Assembly (NCBI GenBank): GCA_963812085.1
Contig: CAWETL010000004.1
Coordinates: 62,001 to 126,000 of the forward strand
Length of the DNA: 64,000 nt
Direction: 5' to 3'
From: SPDF01 sp963812085
GTDB lineage: Bacteria; Gemmatimonadota; Gemmatimonadetes; Gemmatimonadales; GWC2-71-9
The position numbers and the translations under genes are program-made. Positions 23,495 through 32,622 of the stretch are shown here, one piece after another. Every line of letters starts with the position of its first letter. The stretch's first letter is position 1. The notes beneath the pieces were generated by a model. That model did no database searches, was not told where the DNA came from, and saw only the letters and a list, made by a program, of their open reading frames with translations.

Positions 23495-24337
23495 CTACCC
23501 GACGAACTCGGCGGTGACGTGCTCGGGGATCAGGCCGGCCGCGAAGGCCCGGTCCAGCAGCGTCTGCACGGCGAGCCGGCCCCGGGGCCCGTAGTCCACG
23601 GTCCAGTCGTTCACGTACATCCCGACGAAGGTGTCGGTCCGCTCGTCGCCGATGCCGCGGTTGAACTGCTTCGCGTGCTCCAGGGCCGGCCGGCGGTGGG
23701 CCAGCGCGTACTCGATGCTGGCGCGCAGGTCGCGCGCCACCTGGGCGATCACCGCGGGCCCGAGGTCGCGGCGCACCACGTTGCCGCCGAGCGGGAGGGG
23801 CAGCCCCGTCTCCCGGCCCCACCAGGCGCCGAGATCCTCCCACAGATGCAGCCCGTCGTCGGCGTAGGTCAGCTGCCCCTCGTGGATCAGGAGCCCGACG
23901 TCCACTTCGCCCCGGAGGACCGCGTCCTCGATCTGGTCGAAGGGAATGACCACCTCGGTCACGGCCGGCTGGTAGAGGCGGAGCGCCAGGCAGGCGGTGG
24001 TGAGGGTGCCAGGGATCGCCACGCGGAGCCCCTTGAGCGCCTTCTGCGGGTCGGCCGGCGCCTCGGTGCGGGCCACGAGGCGGGGGCCGTAGCCGTCGCC
24101 CATCGAGGAGCCGCTCGCCAGCAGGGCGTAGGCGCGGTGCAGGTAGGCGTAGGCGTGGATCGACACCGCCGACACCTCCAACTCGGCGTCGAGCGCCCGG
24201 CGGTTGAGCGACTCGATGTCCGAGAGTTCGTGCTCGTAGCGCAGATCGCCGGTGTCGAGCTTGCCCTCGGCGAGGGCGTAGAACATGAACGCGTCGTCGG
24301 AGTCGGGGCTGTGCGCGACGTGGATGGTCCGGGTCAC
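23495..24337 (-). CDS. mqnD: 1,4-dihydroxy-6-naphthoate synthase (futalosine pathway)
   Basis: A 280-residue cytoplasmic enzyme that releases 1,4-dihydroxy-6-naphthoate from cyclic dehypoxanthine futalosine for menaquinone synthesis. It begins IHVAHSPDSDDAFMFYAL, the MqnD signature, and has the periplasmic-binding-protein-like two-lobe fold (LRVAIPGTLTTACLALRL; EVDVGLLIHEGQLTY). GTG 24337 overlaps the upstream stop as GTGA. No other mqn gene is in the window, so the pathway is scattered. Confidence 0.92.
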   Translation of the reverse strand: MTRTIHVAHSPDSDDAFMFYALAEGKLDTGDLRYEHELSDIESLNRRALDAELEVSAVSIHAYAYLHRAYALLASGSSMGDGYGPRLVARTEAPADPQKALKGLRVAIPGTLTTACLALRLYQPAVTEVVIPFDQIEDAVLRGEVDVGLLIHEGQLTYADDGLHLWEDLGAWWGRETGLPLPLGGNVVRRDLGPAVIAQVARDLRASIEYALAHRRPALEHAKQFNRGIGDERTDTFVGMYVNDWTVDYGPRGRLAVQTLLDRAFAAGLIPEHVTAEFVG

Positions 24338-25092
24338 TTGGTCTCCGCGGCCTGCTTGAATTCGTTCAGGAGTTGACGGTGGTCGAGGTACTCGGGGCGG
24401 TCGGTCCGGGCGATCTGCCGGTCGTAACGCTCGAGAAAGGTGGCGAACGCCGCGCGCTTGCCCGCCGAGTCGGCCGACAGCCCCGCGATGGTCCCGAGCA
24501 GGATCGGCCCGAACAGGTGCCCTGGGTTCCGCTGCTCGATGGTGTCGGCCAGGGCGCGGGCGCCGGCAAAGTCCCCCACCTGGATCTCGATCAGCGCGGC
24601 GTGGAACTGGGCGTCCGCATCGACCGAATCGAGCTGGGCGTAGGCGCCCAGGGCCATGGGCGAAAAGTTGACGATCGTCACGCTGTCGCCCTCCGCCCCG
24701 GCCCGCATCAGCCGGTCGAAGAGCCGGTCGAATCGCTCTCGCGGGCTCAGGGCGCTGATGTCGGGCGGTGCTGTGGTCGCCGTGCCCGCGTTCCCGGCGT
24801 TGGCCATCTGGGGCACTTCGGCGGACGGCGTGCCCCGGACCACGCGGAGGATCACCAGGCCCACCAGCACGACCGACAGCACGCCCGCCACCAGCCACGG
24901 GCGCCGGTCGGCGCCGGGCACGGCCGCCGTCCGCTGATCCAGGCCGCAGTGACGACAGAAGCGCGCGCCGGGGTTCAGCACCGTCCGGCAGCCGCGGCAG
25001 GTCCGGGAGCCGGTCGGTCCACCGCATGCCGGGCAGAATGGGCCGTCGGAACGGGCCCCGCACGCGGGGCAGGAGACGGCGGTGGGCGTCAT
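24334..25092 (-). CDS. Zinc-ribbon membrane protein with TPR-like tail
   Basis: A 252-residue protein. The N-terminus holds four CxxC pairs (CPACGARS, CPACGGP, CRGCRTV, CRHCGLD) making a double zinc ribbon, then one membrane segment (WLVAGVLSVVLVGLVILRVV, about 66-85). The outer part is helical and resembles tetratricopeptide repeats (DADAQFHAALIEIQVGDFAG, RALADTIEQRNPGHLF). The function is unknown. TAGATT on the minus strand (25104-25099) ends six bases before the ATG, so the mRNA would be almost leaderless. It is coupled to mqnD by GTGA. Confidence 0.85.
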   Translation of the reverse strand: MTPTAVSCPACGARSDGPFCPACGGPTGSRTCRGCRTVLNPGARFCRHCGLDQRTAAVPGADRRPWLVAGVLSVVLVGLVILRVVRGTPSAEVPQMANAGNAGTATTAPPDISALSPRERFDRLFDRLMRAGAEGDSVTIVNFSPMALGAYAQLDSVDADAQFHAALIEIQVGDFAGARALADTIEQRNPGHLFGPILLGTIAGLSADSAGKRAAFATFLERYDRQIARTDRPEYLDHRQLLNEFKQAAETK

Positions 25093-25188
25093 GGCCTCAA
25101 TCTAACCGCCCCGACGGGGGCCCGGCACCGCGTCGCCGCTGGCGCCCGGTGCCGGAAGTCGTTACCGTGTGTGCATCTGGGAGGAACC

Positions 25189-25464
25189 ATGGGACAGCCG
25201 CAGCACCCCCTGCCGACCGCGCTGCCCGAGGCGCCGTCCGCGCGCCATCTGGGCGACCTGGCCCGCTCCGACGAGCGGTGGCAGGTGTATCTCGAGACCC
25301 GGGCGCAGGGTCGCACGGTCGCTGGACGCGTGCATTTCGTCCAGGCCGGACAGACGCGAAGCTCCGCGTGGATCCTGCTCGAATGGAGCGAGCAGGAAGT
25401 CCAGGCCCGATTCAACGAGTTCAGCGCCGTCGAGCTCTGGCGCCTGGTGGAGAGTCTCGGCTAG
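25189..25464 (+). CDS. Small hypothetical protein
   Basis: A 91-residue protein with a strong GGGAGGA Shine-Dalgarno before ATG 25189. It has no signal peptide. A central beta-rich part (WQVYLETRAQGRTVAGRVHF, SSAWILLEWSEQEV) is followed by an amphipathic helix (NEFSAVELWRLVESLG). No family is recognised. It is divergent from the zinc-ribbon gene and precedes the Omp85-like gene by 88 bases. Confidence 0.75.
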   Translation: MGQPQHPLPTALPEAPSARHLGDLARSDERWQVYLETRAQGRTVAGRVHFVQAGQTRSSAWILLEWSEQEVQARFNEFSAVELWRLVESLG

Positions 25465-25552
25465 GGAATACCCCGCCGCTCCGCCTCGCCACGGCTCCCC
25501 CGGGAACCGGCGGCCCCTCACCTGACGCCGGAACGCACCCCCGGAGTGCTCA

Positions 25553-27151
25553 CTGCCTCGCCGCCTTGCCCTCGCCGCCATCACGCTCTGCCTCCCGACC
25601 TGGCTCGCCGCTCAGGCGGAACAGGACACGACCAGAGCCCCCGTCATCCGGGGTATCCAACTGGAGCGCCAGGAGATTTTCGACTCGGTCGAGGCGACCA
25701 ACTGGTTCGCCCGCCTGTCCAATTCGCTGCACGTCCGTACCCAGCCTGGCGTCATCGAGCGCGAACTCCTGTTCAAGGCAGGCCAGCCCTACGACTCGGT
25801 GCAGGTCGCCGAGACCGAACGAAACCTCCGCTCGCTGGGCATCTTCCGCGAGGTGCGCATCGATTCCATTCGCACCGACAGCGGGCTGGTCATGCGGGTG
25901 ACCACACGGGACGCCTGGACCACGCGGCCCGGCTTCCGGTTGCGGACGGTGGGCGGGCAGGTGTCGGTCGGGGTCTCCTTCGAGGACGACAATTTCCTCG
26001 GCACCGCGACCGGACTCGGTGTGTCCTATTCGTCCGATCCGGTCCGCACCAATTTCGCCCTCAGCTTCAACCAGCCGCGCCTGATCGGCCACGCCGTCGG
26101 GCTCGCCGCCCGGTGGGAGAACCGGTCGGACGGCACGGTCATCTACGGCCTCGTCGAGCATCCGTTCTACTCGATCGCCAGCCCCCTCGGCTTCCAGGTG
26201 TCGGGCGAGTACCGCGACGAGACCGTGCTGCAGTATCTCGACGGGGTCGACGTGCCCGTGGACTCGCTCGATCACCTGATGGCCGCCGTGCGCACGAGCA
26301 TGGCGTGGGCGCTCCGGCGCCCGGCCCGCGGCTACACCCGCGCCGGCGTGCTGGCGCAGGTCGTCCGGAACAATTACGAGCCAGCCGCCACCATCGCGCC
26401 GATCCCGCGGACGGTCACTGCCGCGGTCGGTGGCTACGCGGAATGGGCGCATTCGCGCTTCCTCAAGTCTTCGGGGTTCCAGAGTTTTTCCCGCGAGGAG
26501 GACGTGAACCTCTCGACGGTGCTGACGGGCGGGGTCTACGCCGCCCCGGGCATCTTCGGCTATGACAGCGCCGGCGTCGGGGTCTTCGCCGTCTTCCAGA
26601 CCGGGGCGTCGTTCCGGAACGGATTCGTCCTCCTCAACGGCCTGTCGGACGGGCTGATCACGGCTGCGGGGATCGACTCCGGCGGCACGGTGATCAGCTC
26701 GACCGTGGCCTGGAACCCCGATCCGAACTGGCTGGTGCTCCTGCACGGCGAGGGCGGCTGGCTGACCGATCCGGCGCCGGGGTATGAGTTCGATCTCGGG
26801 CTCAACACCGGACCCCGTGCCTTCGGCGTGCACAGCTTCACCGGGAACCGCAGCTTCTTCACTTCGGCCGAGGTGCGGCGGCTGATCGTGCCGCGGGCCT
26901 TCAACGTGATGCAGTTCGGGCTGGCGGTGTACGCGGACTACGGCGGGGCGTGGTGGAGCGGCAGCCCCCAGCGGACCGGGAAGGACGTGGGCATCGGACT
27001 TCGAACGGGGCAGCTCCGGGCGTCGGGGGCGGGGGTGACACGCATCGACCTGTCCTACCGGTTCGCGAACGACGCCATCGGGTCGGGATGGGTCATCTCG
27101 ATCGGGCGCGGCTTCGTCTTCACCCTGGCCGCGAGGCGGCCCCAGCAGTAA
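25553..27151 (+). CDS. Omp85/BamA-like outer-membrane beta-barrel protein
   Basis: The frame is closed at 25523-25525 and has no ATG, GTG or TTG before 25799. Yet it encodes a signal peptide (RRLALAAITLCLPTWLAAQA) from about 25560. CTG 25553, six bases after GGAG, is the likely start, giving 532 residues. A single POTRA-like domain follows (about 45-125: PGVIERELLFKAGQPYDS, NLRSLGIFREVRID). The remainder is amphipathic strands of an outer-membrane barrel, ending in SIGRGFVFTLAARRP. It probably inserts or exports proteins, or is a surface antigen of the BamA/TamA superfamily. Confidence 0.85.
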   Translation: MPRRLALAAITLCLPTWLAAQAEQDTTRAPVIRGIQLERQEIFDSVEATNWFARLSNSLHVRTQPGVIERELLFKAGQPYDSVQVAETERNLRSLGIFREVRIDSIRTDSGLVMRVTTRDAWTTRPGFRLRTVGGQVSVGVSFEDDNFLGTATGLGVSYSSDPVRTNFALSFNQPRLIGHAVGLAARWENRSDGTVIYGLVEHPFYSIASPLGFQVSGEYRDETVLQYLDGVDVPVDSLDHLMAAVRTSMAWALRRPARGYTRAGVLAQVVRNNYEPAATIAPIPRTVTAAVGGYAEWAHSRFLKSSGFQSFSREEDVNLSTVLTGGVYAAPGIFGYDSAGVGVFAVFQTGASFRNGFVLLNGLSDGLITAAGIDSGGTVISSTVAWNPDPNWLVLLHGEGGWLTDPAPGYEFDLGLNTGPRAFGVHSFTGNRSFFTSAEVRRLIVPRAFNVMQFGLAVYADYGGAWWSGSPQRTGKDVGIGLRTGQLRASGAGVTRIDLSYRFANDAIGSGWVISIGRGFVFTLAARRPQQ

Positions 27152-27221
27152 GTCGCGCTGTCGCGTCCGCGGTCTGCGGGGTAGCTTTCGTGCCTGGCCC
27201 GCTCTCTTTCGTGGAGTCCCA

Positions 27222-27620
27222 ATGACCGCCCCCGAACCGGAAACCCCCCGCCGCGGCCTCCGGCGCAAGACGAAGCTGACGCTCCTGGCCATCTTCCTGG
27301 CGCCCTTCGCGATCCTCGCGCTCTATACCTGGGCCGCGCTCAGCTGGAACTACTCGGAAGGGCAGCGGGCGGGCATCGTCCAGAAGTTTTCGCAGAAGGG
27401 GTGGCTCTGCAAGACGTACGAGGGCGAGCTCGCCATGACCTCCGTCCCCGGCGTGATGCCGGTGCTCTGGGACTTCAGCGTCCGGGACGACGAGGTCGCG
27501 CAGCAGCTGCGTGACGCGATCGGAAAGCACGTGGCGCTGCACTACACCGAGCACCGGGGCATTCCGACCAGCTGCTTCGGCGAGACGAACTACTTCGTGG
27601 ACAGCGTCACGGTACGCTGA
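27222..27620 (+). CDS. Single-pass membrane protein, unknown
   Basis: A 132-residue protein with a basic N-terminus (RRGLRRKTK), one membrane segment (LTLLAIFLAPFAILALYTWAA, about 19-39) and a small extracytoplasmic domain with conserved-looking LCKTYEGELAMTSVPG, WDFSVRDD and HYTEHRGIPTSCFGET, including two cysteines. Similar short proteins are common in Gram-negative genomes, but the function is not known. A TAGCTT -10 lies at 27182-27187. The 3' end overlaps the convergent gene by 31 bases. Confidence 0.8.
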   Translation: MTAPEPETPRRGLRRKTKLTLLAIFLAPFAILALYTWAALSWNYSEGQRAGIVQKFSQKGWLCKTYEGELAMTSVPGVMPVLWDFSVRDDEVAQQLRDAIGKHVALHYTEHRGIPTSCFGETNYFVDSVTVR

Positions 27621-28906
27621 GCGGGGACGGGGCGAGCCAGCACCAGGATGCGCACGTACTGCCCGAGCACCACGACGACTCCACCCACGTACAGCGACGC
27701 CCCGGCGAGCACCACGCCGGGGCGTCCCAACAACGTGCCCGCCGCGAGCCCCCACACCCCCGGCACCAGCAAGGCCAGCGAGAGCCGCACCAGCGGGGTC
27801 GAGGTCAGGTCGGCCTGGCTCGGCGCGCCCGCCTGCGCGGCGCGCGGTCCGAAGAGGTTCATCCATGCCAGGAACGGCAGGATCTTGTACAGCACCCCCA
27901 CCACCAGCAGCACCGCCCACCCCGTGATGGCCAGCAGGCCGTAGGCGGTCCAGGCTCGGACGGACCCGTTGCCGGCCAGGATGGTGGCGCCAAGCGCCAC
28001 CGCGACCGCGAAGTGCAGCACCGCCGCGGCCACGTGGGCCATCGCGGGATCGACCGGGCGTCGTTCCGCGTGGCGGAAGTAGAGGGCGAGCTGCGCGAGG
28101 TAGAGGAGCGCGCTCACGAGCACCAGCGCGCCGCCGCCGCGCGCCAGCGGGGACCACCCGGCGAGGGCGCCGACGGTCAGCCCCGCCAGGCCCGCCATGC
28201 CCACCGGCCCGATCCAGCGGAGCGGCCAGGTCGGCGCGCGGGCCGCCAGCAGGAACATCGGCAGCATCCAGCTGCCCACGCCGACGGCGGTGAATACCAC
28301 GAAGCCGAAGAGCGCGAGGTGGAAGTGACTGGCGATGACGGCCAGCCGGTCGACCGGCCACCAGCCGAGACTGTTGCCGATCCGGGCAAGCGCCACCAGC
28401 ATGGCGGTGCCCAGTGCGATGTGGCCGGCGGAGACGTACAGGCCGACGATCCGTCCGTGCGGCGCGCGGCGGCGCTGGGGCAGCAGGTTCCAGCTGGAGC
28501 CGAACACGCCGGCGAAGAGCAGGCACCAGCCGACGGCGAGCAGCGCCGGATGCCAGGTCCAGAAGCCTGTCACCAGCGCCAGGGTCCCGATGGTGTGCAG
28601 CCCCCAGGTGAAGTGCGCCACCCTGACGCTGCGGAGCTCGATGCCGAGCGCGCCCGGGAAGAACTGGTAGAGCGCACCGTAGATGGTCGTGGTGAGGACG
28701 CCGAGGGTGAAGGCATGAGTGACGGCGAGCAGGTGCGGCGCCAGGAAGTTGCCGGCGGCCAGGTCGCCGGCGGTCGCCACCAGCCCCGCGGCTCCGGCCA
28801 GGAGCCAGAGGAGCGCGGCCGCGAAATGCTCGGCCGGCAGGCGGAAGGGAGGGGGATGAGCCGGGCCCGCGATCGGGAGGCGGCGAGGGGCCGCTGGTGT
28901 CTTCAT
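27590..28906 (-). CDS. Polytopic haem-copper-oxidase-like membrane protein
   Basis: A 438-residue protein with about 12 hydrophobic helices. Histidines occur at places reminiscent of the haem and copper ligands of cytochrome oxidase subunit I: HLLAVTHAFTLG in helix 2, HFTWGLHTIG in helix 3, and SHFHLALFGF in helix 6. The usual full catalytic set is not evident and no subunit II or III gene is adjacent. It may bind haem, or be a distant member of the NnrS/oxidase-like group; the assignment is tentative. It overlaps the opposite small membrane gene by 31 bases. Confidence 0.75.
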   Translation of the reverse strand: MKTPAAPRRLPIAGPAHPPPFRLPAEHFAAALLWLLAGAAGLVATAGDLAAGNFLAPHLLAVTHAFTLGVLTTTIYGALYQFFPGALGIELRSVRVAHFTWGLHTIGTLALVTGFWTWHPALLAVGWCLLFAGVFGSSWNLLPQRRRAPHGRIVGLYVSAGHIALGTAMLVALARIGNSLGWWPVDRLAVIASHFHLALFGFVVFTAVGVGSWMLPMFLLAARAPTWPLRWIGPVGMAGLAGLTVGALAGWSPLARGGGALVLVSALLYLAQLALYFRHAERRPVDPAMAHVAAAVLHFAVAVALGATILAGNGSVRAWTAYGLLAITGWAVLLVVGVLYKILPFLAWMNLFGPRAAQAGAPSQADLTSTPLVRLSLALLVPGVWGLAAGTLLGRPGVVLAGASLYVGGVVVVLGQYVRILVLARPVPAQRTVTLSTK

Positions 28907-28960
28907 TCCGCGAATTCTAGTCGTCGCGGGGTCGTTCGCCGAGTCGGGAGGCTGCTCGCC

Positions 28961-28989
28961 TTGAGAATTGCCCTCCCCCCAGCGATGTT
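28961..28989 (+). promoter_or_regulatory. tRNA-Cys promoter
   Basis: TTGAGA (28961-28966) and GATGTT (28984-28989) with a 17-base spacer, ending nine bases before the mature tRNA 5' end at 28999. Confidence 0.5.
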
Positions 28990-28998
28990 AACCGTCCC

Positions 28999-29070
<72 letters not shown>

Positions 29071-29089
29071 CTTGCCCTATAACGACTTA

Positions 29090-29112
29090 GGCCCTCCAGC
29101 TGGAGGGCCTTT
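29090..29112. terminator. Intrinsic terminator after tRNA-Cys
   Basis: The palindrome GGCCCTCCAGCTGGAGGGCC (29090-29109) is followed by TTT. The outer bases ACGAC/GTCGT (29082-29086 and 29113-29117) can extend the stem. It lies between the tRNA and the convergent DUF2950 gene and should work in both directions. Confidence 0.8.
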
Positions 29113-29168
29113 GTCGTGGTGCGGTCGGTGCTGCCGGACGCATCGACGGGCCGCTGCGCGCCCGCTCG

Positions 29169-30113
29169 TCAGGGCTGCTCGACCGGCGTCCAGGTCGAGT
29201 CCGGATTGTAGAGCTCCATGGTCCGGAAGGTCTCGAGCGTCTGGTCGCCCAGGTCCTTCTGGTACACCGTGCCCTCCCAGCTCACGATGAAGGTCTGGAT
29301 GCCGGTCACCCCGTACTCCGCCGGCGCGGCCACCAGCGCGAAGCCGCCGATCATCGCTCCCTCCACCATGAAGTCCATCGCGCCCAGCGGCGCGGCCGGA
29401 CCCTGGCCCTTGAGGACCTTGAAGTAGTAGCCGTGAAACGGCTGGCTGCGGTCCGAATAGCCCTCGGTGATGAAGCGGGCGATGCTCTCGCCCACCGGCC
29501 CCTCCCACGTCCCGTCGGCGGTCTGCCACGCGAGGCCGTCTTGCTTCCCGGGCGTGCTGATGATGCGCTGCGCATACTGGTTGACCAGCGCCCCGTCGTG
29601 CCGCACGCTCGCGTACTCGCGCTCCGCCTCGACGAAGCCCTGGGACACCGTGATGGCGTCGAGCTCGTTCTGGCCGATGCGCCGGCGGAGGATCTCTTCC
29701 TTCCCCGCCGCGGCATCGAAGTGCCACTTGCCGTCCTGTTGGACGATCGGGATCGGCATGGGCCAGTCCTCGGTACCGACGTAGAGCGTCGCGGAAGTCC
29801 CCGCAGAATCGAGTTCGATGCGCTGCTGCGCATGGGCCTCCGCCGCGAAGCCGGCGGCATGGTTCCGGTCCGTCACGGTATCGGCGGTCGCCACCAGCGG
29901 CTCTCCCTCCGAGCCCAGGATTGCCTTCAGCTCCGCCACGTTGAAGGGGTCCGCCGCGGCGACGATCGCCGTGACCGCCTCCTCGGGGGTGGCAAAGGTC
30001 CGACCCGGCACCGACCGGGCCGGGCTCTTCCGGTCGCCGCACCCGGCCAGCAGGCCGCACACCGCTGCGGCCACGCCGAGCCGGTAGGCGAAACGCATGG
30101 ATGTGGTGAGCAT
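29169..30113 (-). CDS. DUF2950 family lipoprotein
   Basis: A 314-residue exported protein. The signal sequence ends in lipobox LLAGC. The family core is visible: FATPEEAVTAIVAAA near the start, REYASVRHDGALVNQYAQRI in the middle, then GKQDGLAW, FHGYYFKVLKGQGPAA and a C-terminal NPDSTW. DUF2950 proteins are usually encoded beside DUF3300 proteins, as here, and have no established function. The ATG at 30113 overlaps the DUF3300 stop as TGATG; ATG 30098 is an alternative start. Confidence 0.93.
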   Translation of the reverse strand: MLTTSMRFAYRLGVAAAVCGLLAGCGDRKSPARSVPGRTFATPEEAVTAIVAAADPFNVAELKAILGSEGEPLVATADTVTDRNHAAGFAAEAHAQQRIELDSAGTSATLYVGTEDWPMPIPIVQQDGKWHFDAAAGKEEILRRRIGQNELDAITVSQGFVEAEREYASVRHDGALVNQYAQRIISTPGKQDGLAWQTADGTWEGPVGESIARFITEGYSDRSQPFHGYYFKVLKGQGPAAPLGAMDFMVEGAMIGGFALVAAPAEYGVTGIQTFIVSWEGTVYQKDLGDQTLETFRTMELYNPDSTWTPVEQP

Positions 30114-31470
30114 CAGCGTCGCCCTCCGCCGCCGCGTCCACCGCCGCCGCCACCGCTGCGCCCGCCACCGCCACCACTGTACCCGCCCATGCTCGACGCG
30201 CCACGGGAACTGCTCGCCTTGGCGCTCGCCCCGCTGTACCCACCCTGGCCGCCGCTGAACCCGCTCTGGCCACCACGGGAGCTCGGGACATCACGGCCGC
30301 CGATCTGGTCCCCTCGGGTGCCACCGGACGGCTGGACGCTGGCGGTCGGGGCCTGCCTGCCTCCACCCCCGGCCGGCTGGGTACTGGCACTCGGGGCTCG
30401 TCCACCGGCGCCACCAGCGGGCTGTGTCCCGGCGCTCGGGGCGCGCCCACCCGCGCCAGCAGCGGGCTGGGTACCGGCCGTCGGGCCCCGCCCCCCTGCG
30501 GCGCCCGCGCCGCCCGCCGGTCGCTGGCCCTGCCCGCCACCGCCGTACTTGTTGGAGACGTTTTGGTTCGGGTACGGAGCCCCGCCGCGGTGCTGCGGGT
30601 TGTGTTGCCAGTTGTTGTTGCCGCCGCCGCCGTAGTGGTTGATCTGATTGTAGTGGTTGTTGTTGTTGATGATGATCGTGTTGCTGTGCCCCCAGCCGGC
30701 ATAGCAGCACGAGCCACCCCAGACAGCCGATCTCCACATCACGCCCACCGTGAACGCCACGAGGTACGCTCCCGGGGGCGGCGGTGGAGGATAGTAGATC
30801 GGGGGGTAGGGATAATAGGCCGGCGGGCCGTAGACGACCGTTGGGGTATACACCGGGACGTAAATGACATCGGGGTTCGTGGGCTGCACAACGATCACCG
30901 TCTGTTTCTCGACGACCTGGGTGTCGACCTTCTGCTGCTCGTTCGACGTGAGGGCGCCCTTGTCCACGGCCTTCTTGCGCATCGCCTGCACGGCCGTCAT
31001 CACGTCCGTCTGCTGCGCCAGGAAGGCATTGCCGAGCTCCGTGGTCCACTGGATGTCGTCGGCGAGCCGCTTGACCACGTCGGGCACCACGGCCATCGAC
31101 TGGATGCTCGGATCCCACGGCTGCTTGGCCACCGAATCGGCGAGCGCCTTGTCCTTGAGGCCGGGGTGCTTGGCCAGCCACTGCTGCAGCTGGACGATCT
31201 CGAGCGGGTAGGTGGAGGCGACGAGCGTCTGGGCCAGGAGGGGATCGGGGTACAGGGCAATTGGCGCGACGAGCGCCTCGAGCTGCGCCAGGGGGAGCTT
31301 CGCCGTGTCGGACCCCGCGGCTGGGACGGCGCCGCCGGCGGCGTTGCCGGAGCCTTCTCCTGCGCCACGAGAGCGCCTGCACCCGGCCCGAGCAGGAGGG
31401 CGAAGACGATCGGCAGGAGCCATCCTCGGCTCCGCTGCCTCGATCGGGATCGAAGGGTCTTCAGACTCAT
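30113..31470 (-). CDS. DUF3300 family protein, frameshifted
   Basis: A signal peptide (GWLLPIVFALLLGPGAGALV, cleaved before QEKAP) starts at ATG 31470 in one frame, while the DUF3300 body (LEALVAPIALYPDPLLAQT, IQSMAVVPDVVKRLADDI, VIVVQPTNPDVIYVPVY) is in another. The switch must lie between about 31300 and 31360; the CCCC run at 31312-31315 is a likely indel site. After residue 220 the chain is low-complexity, first Tyr/Pro-rich, then Asn/Gly, then four imperfect 17-residue repeats like GGRAPSAGTQPAGGA and a Gly/Ser tail. It is probably secreted and partnered with the DUF2950 protein. The frameshift may be a sequencing error. Confidence 0.82.
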
Positions 31471-31612
31471 CGCGATGCGCTCCCAGGCAGACTCAAGGTT
31501 CCGGGCCTCTCGCCCCATGCCATTGGCGCCGGAAATCTGCTGTACCTTAACTCCCGTTCCGACAATAGTGAAGAACCGGCGGCAGGCACGGTGCGTTCGC
31601 TATCATTCCCTC

Positions 31613-32533
31613 GTGCCTTTCCTGCTTCCTCCCGACACGCCTCGCCGTCCGCTCACGCGCTTTGCGCCGGCGCCGACCGGCTACCTGCACCTGGGCCATG
31701 CCGCCAGCGCGGTCTGGGTCTGGGGAGTCGCGCAGGCGCTCGGCGGAAAGGTGTTGCTCCGCATCGAGGATCATGACCGGAGCCGCTGTCGAGGGGAGTA
31801 CGAGCGCGCCCTGCTCGACGACCTCGAGTGGCTCGGCCTCGAGCCCGACCTGGGTGGAGTAGCCGACTACCGGGCTGGCGCGAGCGAGTACCGCCAGAGC
31901 GAGCGAGGGGTGGTGTACGAACGGGAGTTCCGCCGGCTCGAAGGCGCGGGCCTTGCCTTCGCGTGCGACTGCTCCCGGCGCCGGCTGCGGGAGGGAGACG
32001 GGAACCTTCCGAATGTCGAGACGCGCTACGATGGCCGCTGCCGCACCCGCGGGCTTCCGGCCGGCCTCGCCACCGGAATCCGGGTGCGCATGGAGCCCGG
32101 CGTCGAGCGGTTCGTGGACCTTCGGCTTGGCCCGCAGGAACAAGCACCCGCCGCACAATGCGGCGATCTCCTCGTCCGCGATCGGCTGGGCCAGTGGACC
32201 TACCAGTTCGCGGTGACGGTGGATGACTGGCTCGAGCAGGTGGACCTGGTCGTGCGCGGAGAGGATCTGCTCGGCTCCACCGGCCGGCAACTTCGGCTGG
32301 CGCGCCTCCTCGGCCGAACCACCTCGAGCCGGTACCTTCACCACCCGCTCATTCCCGGCCCCTCCGGCGCCAAGCTCAGCAAGGCCAATCGGGACACGGG
32401 GCTCCGGGAGTTGCGGACTGCCGGCATGTCGCCAGAAGAGGTCCTGGGCGCGGTGGCGGCGGCCACCGGCCTCCTGCCCGCGCCGGTCCCTCTGCGGGTC
32501 ACTGACCTGGCGGAGTTGTTCACGCCCGGCTGA
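31613..32533 (+). CDS. gluQ: Glutamyl-Q tRNA(Asp) synthetase
   Basis: A 306-residue class I aminoacyl-tRNA synthetase paralogue that glutamylates queuosine in tRNA-Asp. It has HLGH (26-29) in place of HIGH, the zinc-binding CDCSRR region, VDDWLEQVDLVVRGEDLL, and KLSK. It lacks the anticodon-binding domain of GltX, which with this length defines GluQ. The start is GTG 31613. A TATCAT -10-like element at 31601-31606 would leave almost no leader. Confidence 0.93.
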   Translation: MPFLLPPDTPRRPLTRFAPAPTGYLHLGHAASAVWVWGVAQALGGKVLLRIEDHDRSRCRGEYERALLDDLEWLGLEPDLGGVADYRAGASEYRQSERGVVYEREFRRLEGAGLAFACDCSRRRLREGDGNLPNVETRYDGRCRTRGLPAGLATGIRVRMEPGVERFVDLRLGPQEQAPAAQCGDLLVRDRLGQWTYQFAVTVDDWLEQVDLVVRGEDLLGSTGRQLRLARLLGRTTSSRYLHHPLIPGPSGAKLSKANRDTGLRELRTAGMSPEEVLGAVAAATGLLPAPVPLRVTDLAELFTPG

Positions 32534-32550
32534 TCGAATCCGAACATCCG

Positions 32551-32590
32551 AACGGTGCAAGAGCGCACCGGAAGGCGCCCCTGCACCGTT
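32551..32590. terminator. Inverted repeat between convergent genes
   Basis: AACGGTGCA (32551-32559) pairs with TGCACCGTT (32582-32590) around a 22-base loop holding a nested GCGC/GGCGCC pairing. It sits between the convergent gluQ and symporter genes and may terminate both, though no U-tract is present. Confidence 0.5.
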
Positions 32591-32622
32591 GTCACTGCCA
32601 AACTGCCCGACTGCCCCGCTGC

